NCBI GenBank assembly: GCA_025602915.1
Contig: JAHLJZ010000012.1
Location: 248,001 to 312,000 of the forward strand
Reading direction: 5' to 3'
DNA length: 64,000 bases
From: Paraphysoderma sedebokerense
Taxonomy: Eukaryota; Blastocladiomycota; Physodermatomycetes; Physodermatales; Physodermataceae
The notes beneath the pieces were generated by a model, which was not told where the DNA came from, did no database searches, and saw nothing but the letters and a program-made list of their open reading frames with translations. Position numbers and translations under genes: made by a program. The stretch's first letter is position 1. Every line of letters starts with the position of its first letter. This document shows positions 60,246 through 64,000 of this stretch, one piece after another.

Positions 60246-63200
60246 ATGGCTCGAAAGGAATGCACCCTATTTGTCCTGGACATAGGGCCCTCCATGCAGG
60301 AATCCAAGGCGAAAGACGGTACTTCGTACTTTGATTCGGCGCTTAAAATTCTTCAAACGATGATGAGGGATAAGGTAAAATAATCTGTATTCCAAATGTG
60401 TTGAAAATATAAAACTGTGAACATCGTCAGCAATTCCGTAATGAGTATTCCTATCATTTGACCCTGTTCTTATCATGGCTTGTTTAGTTACTCCTACAGC
60501 GGAAGAGCGACTACGTCGGAGTGCTATTGGCCGGGACTGAAGGTATTGACTCACTGTACATCATCATAGAGGAGGTTTTAAATGACTGTTATGGTTTGAA
60601 TAATTCAGAAACGGAACATGCGATGGCAACAGACGGAGCGGAAGGATTTGATCATTTCAGCGTGTTTCAACCGTTGTCCGAAGCGAATCTGAACAGTTAC
60701 AAATCGTTGATAAATAATCCCCCGTATGGAGAACATGAAGTGCAAAGTTTGTATCTTATACCTGACTGTACCATCCCAGATGATTGTTATGCTGATGGCC
60801 TGTGGAGTCATCGACGGACTTGCTGTAGGGATGCACGAGATTGCGGTTGCCTGCAAACATTACAAATTTCGGAAGGAAATAATTTTGATCACAGATGCTA
60901 GCGTGCCGATCAATAAGGAGTTTGCGGACGCCGTCATGGTAAAGTCACTGGATGAAGGAATTGAGGTTTATATTCTGTACGTCAATTGAGTGCCCTCTCC
61001 TTGTCATTCCGTTTCGCTGATTTTGAATTATTGCATCTTAGCTGCATGGGACTTGAAAGCGAAGAAAAGAGTCCGATTAAGGTAATACGGGTTTGCAGTT
61101 TGTGTGTTCTGTTAGGTGTTACTCATAATTGTTCTAGTCTGAAAATGAAGCATTCCTGAAGGAATACATCGAAAAACTTTACGGGGATTCAGGCCTCATT
61201 GATGCCCTGTCTGTTCTCGAGTCCGTTACATCAATTAAACCGAAAGCAAAGAGATCGGTAGCCATTTACAAAGGGGATCTGACAATTGGTGACGCCTTCA
61301 ACAATCCCGATTTAGCTCTCTCAATTCCGGTGGAAATATTTGGCAAGGTGATGAAGGAAACTCCACAAACTGCAAAAAAACTGTCGGTAGCCGCAAGAGA
61401 TAACCCAGTTGCGGGTGGCACTCGGGCCATTCATGTGGAGCGAACGTATGGAATGTTGCAAGAGGCAGCAGATCAGGAGGAGGAAGCAGAAGCTCACGAA
61501 TCAAGAACAGTCCAAATCCCGCAAGAAGAATTAATCAAAGGATTTAAGTATGGGAAGACTTTGGTGCCACTGAATGAAGTCGACGAAGATATGATGAGAC
61601 TATTTACAACAAAAGGACTAGAAATCATCGGGACAATTAATAGAAGCGAGGTGACTATGTCTAGTAATTATTCACTTTATGAACCTAATAACTGATTCTA
61701 GATAGTTTCGCCGAGAATGGGAACTCTCCAATACATATATAGTTTTTGCACAGACGGGTAACATTAGCGCTGCTCAAGCACTATCTGGATTGGCGAGGGG
61801 TCTCCATTTCGGTGATTTAATTGCTGTCGCCCGTTATGTCCGCAGAGACTACGAGCACCCTAAACTTGTTGCTCTCATTCCCCGGCTCAAAGCCAAATAT
61901 GAAGCATTGATTATGGTACAGGTAAGCGGTAACGTTAGAAGCAATTATAGGTATATCCGCGACTGATTTGTGCTTAGATTCCATATGAAAGCGATATTCG
62001 ACGGTTTACCTTCCCTCCTCTCAATTTTCGCTCACTCGAAAACTCAAATGCTACATCTGTCCGCGCTTCTAAGCGTATTCGCAAAGATAACATACCAACA
62101 GATGAGCAAATAAAGATAATGGACGAAATAATTGACGTGCTTGATTTGTCCCAGTACAAAGATGATGAGTTCGGAATGTAAGTGGTCTGGAGAATGCTTG
62201 ATCCCCTTGAACTAAACTGATTTTTGGCTTTAGGAAGGACAAGTACTATCGTGTCAGCCGTACTTTCAACCCAATGCTCCATCATATAAACACCTGTATC
62301 GACGATCGAGCCGTGCGAGTGGCACCAGATTTACCAGATGTCGATCCCCGCCTCAAAAGACAAATGGCACCAATACCGGACATATTTGAACGCTCTCGGC
62401 CTTTACTGAAACGGGCTCAGGAAGTATTCGGCGTTACAAAAAGTATGTGACTCATGGACATCATTCATTTTGGCTTATGGTCAGACTAACAAATCTTTCT
62501 GTAGCGGAACCAAAGAAGAAAAGAAAAAATAATCAAGAATACACAGATGCCTCGGGAGAAAAACTGGATCGCAGCAAATTATTTGCTGGGTTCGGGGAAT
62601 ACTCTAGCGAATCGACCACGGTAACGTCTGCCTTAGACACTCCAGCAAAGATGTGAGACTTAAATATTAACATTATTTCATCAGAGAGTTGTTGGCAATG
62701 TCAGCGAGTTGACCCCGTTAGAAGATTTCAACGCCATGTTAAATGATATAACTAGTGATAGAGTCGAAGATGGTATTTTACCCTCATTGCAATCGTCTCT
62801 GTGCACCTATGTTCTTTTCATTAAATCTTTACCCGATTTTAAATCTTTCAGCTCTGAAAGGGCTAGGTGAAGTCATAAAGCATGCCGTATCTGATGAGTC
62901 GGAGGATATAGTACGGCTTGAACAAGCCTTTCAGTTCTTGAAAGAAATGCGGCGCGCGGCCTTAGAGGTAAAGCTTCATGCTTCCAGTGATTTTCACCTC
63001 TCGAGTTAACATTTATTTTCTCTTCTTCCTTGAATAATTTGTAGAACGAAGCAAGCTTCACCTTCAATACAATCTTCCAAGAAATTAAAACCGTAGCAAA
63101 ACCGAAATTTTGGGATTTGGTTCGAGATCATAATCTTTCACTAATCACCGCGCAAGAAGAAGAAGCTCACATCGGAACTGCCAATATCGATGATACACGG

Positions 63201-63320
63201 TTAAACGTGGTCACTGAAGCACAGGCGAAACAGGTTTGTGTTTCCCGCTTTCCACATCAATGAATTTTGCATTATAATGAATTCGTTGTCCTCTTTTTCG
63301 TCTATTAGTTTCTGCTTTGA
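60246..63320 (+). CDS. ku80: Ku80 (XRCC5-like) DNA-end-binding protein
   Basis: Ku80 pairs with Ku70 to hold broken DNA ends for non-homologous joining and to protect telomeres. The N-terminal von Willebrand-like domain starts MARKECTLFVLDIGPSMQES. Across introns come RKSDYVGVLLAGTE, ETEHAMATDGAEGFDHFSVF and IILITDASVPINKEF. The Ku core follows: KRSVAIYKGDLTIGD, LIKGFKYGKTLVPLNEVDED, LARGLHFGDLIAVARYVRRD and RRFTFPPLNF. The C-terminal helical domain (DALKGLGEVIKHAVSDESED, KPKFWDLVRDHNLSLITAQE, VTEAQAKQ) matches the Ku PK-binding fold of animals. I place the last exon at 63309-63320 (TTT CTG CTT TGA), giving AKQFLL, like animal EEAKKFL. Read-through at 63234 would instead stop at 63263. Confidence 0.9.
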
Positions 63321-63754
63321 GCACATGTACATGCGCTCCTCTTATTTTGATATATTTATATTCATGTGTACACTGTATTGAATAGCAAATATGTATTATA
63401 ATGACTTATGCGCTGTTTCATTGTAACGGATTCTGCACCCAAATTTTGTTCCGTCAAAATCATTCAATCGCCGGTCGCTGTTGCTCTTAGCGTTTTCAAT
63501 TTTGTGTTGATGGGCCGTGCATTTAGAAGAAGAAGGACCGGTTACTCCCCTCCACAGACTAAAGCTAATGTTGAGGAAAAGTCAGACGGCATGAGCATGA
63601 GCCGGAGTTGTAACCTGAGATGCTTCGATGACAGTGAAAGATGCAATATAGTATAATCTGATTCATTACGGAGCGCATATAATCTTTCTGGGATATGTCA
63701 ATCTCTGTACAAATGATATCGCAATAGAATGATATAGTTGCTAATTTGCATTCT
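63321..63754. other. Intergenic, convergent 3' flanks
   Basis: Between Ku80 and the partial minus-strand gene. A short plus-strand frame is present but lacks any family signal. Confidence 0.4.
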
Positions 63755-64000
63755 CTACAAGAAAACACCCTCTTCTTCATCTACTTCCTGTGTCAGCACA
63801 TGTGACGATTCTGCCATTTTCTCTGCTTCTATCATAGCATTCTTCTCTATTTCCGTATGTGCCAGATTTTCTCCTGCCTGAGGTTCCTTCAAGGTATCTA
63901 ACATACTTGCGCTATCCAACTTCACACCAATTTCCATCAGTCTTTTCTCGCATATTTTCACTTTAACTTTATTATTTACTACTACTGCCTCATTTTCCCT
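63755..64000 (-). CDS. C-terminal end of an unknown gene (runs off the window)
   Basis: The frame is open from the window edge to a stop at 63755 and reads acidic and helical: ENEAVVVNNKVKVKICEKRL, then EIEKNAMIEAEKMAESSHVL and DEEEGVFL at the end. No domain can be assigned from 80 or so residues. The start lies outside the window. Confidence 0.55.
   Translation of the reverse strand, partial: RENEAVVVNNKVKVKICEKRLMEIGVKLDSASMLDTLKEPQAGENLAHTEIEKNAMIEAEKMAESSHVLTQEVDEEEGVFL

Noticed and set aside
63408-63656. Plus-strand frame after Ku80
   Set aside because: It could be a further Ku80 exon, but has no Ku-like sequence and no good acceptor joining it to the Ku80 frame.

Overview
The window looks like nuclear DNA from an early-diverging fungus. 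Genes are dense, sit on both strands, and are cut by many short GT-AG introns (about 50-120 bp, with a few longer ones). The housekeeping set is fungal or broadly eukaryotic: Sec14, mitochondrial ATP synthase alpha, ALG14, a Rim1-type mitochondrial SSB, Mrm2, AP-1 sigma, SPIN90/Ldb17, a PXA-domain protein, Ku80 and an ABC1/ADCK kinase. Several families are better known from animals or protists than from model yeasts: TMEM164, UXT, DCAF4, a trefoil-amylase and a Ku80 C-terminal helical domain. I cannot fix the phylum from sequence alone.

Layout: 1-1249 holds at most the 3' end of a gene. A seven-helix receptor follows (1250-2714), then an exon-repeat acidic protein (3720-6111), a hypothetical protein (6635-7952, minus), a secreted trefoil/GH13 amylase (8362-10803), a PXA protein (11142-14037), a tiny cysteine-rich protein (14705-14927, minus) and SPIN90/Ldb17 (15610-17219). 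From 17 to 31 kb: GH35 beta-galactosidase-like (minus), DCAF4-like (minus), TMEM164 (plus), erythromycin-esterase-like (minus), ALG14 (minus), mitochondrial SSB (plus). From 32 to 50 kb: ABC1 kinase (minus), CAMK-type kinase (minus), Mrm2 (plus), two tandem multispan membrane paralogues (minus), a multi-RRM protein (minus), AP-1 sigma (plus), UXT (minus). From 50 kb to the end: an unknown membrane protein (plus), Sec14 (minus), ATP1 (minus), a secreted proline-rich repeat protein (minus), a small hydrophilic protein with a CRE and TATA box (plus), Ku80 (plus) and the C-terminal end of an unknown gene (minus, running off the window).

There is no operon and no single biochemical pathway. Many pairs are divergent and share short intergenic promoters. 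Themes are mitochondrial function (ATP1, mtSSB, Mrm2, ABC1 kinase), membrane traffic and lipid handling (Sec14, AP-1 sigma, PXA protein, TMEM164), extracellular carbohydrate breakdown (amylase, GH35) and signalling (receptor, kinase). I saw no reverse transcriptase, integrase, capsid gene, transposase, CRISPR array or rRNA.

The most notable structures are: a 645-bp identical tract shared by two otherwise diverged tandem membrane-protein genes (gene conversion); a protein assembled from symmetric in-frame exons, each opening with a basic Phe-x-x-Phe patch; a trefoil-GH13 fusion; a secreted protein with repeated YEC-x-EF modules; and candidate 15-nt and 12-nt exons. Exon borders come from reading frame, GT-AG signals and family similarity recalled from memory; no alignment was run.
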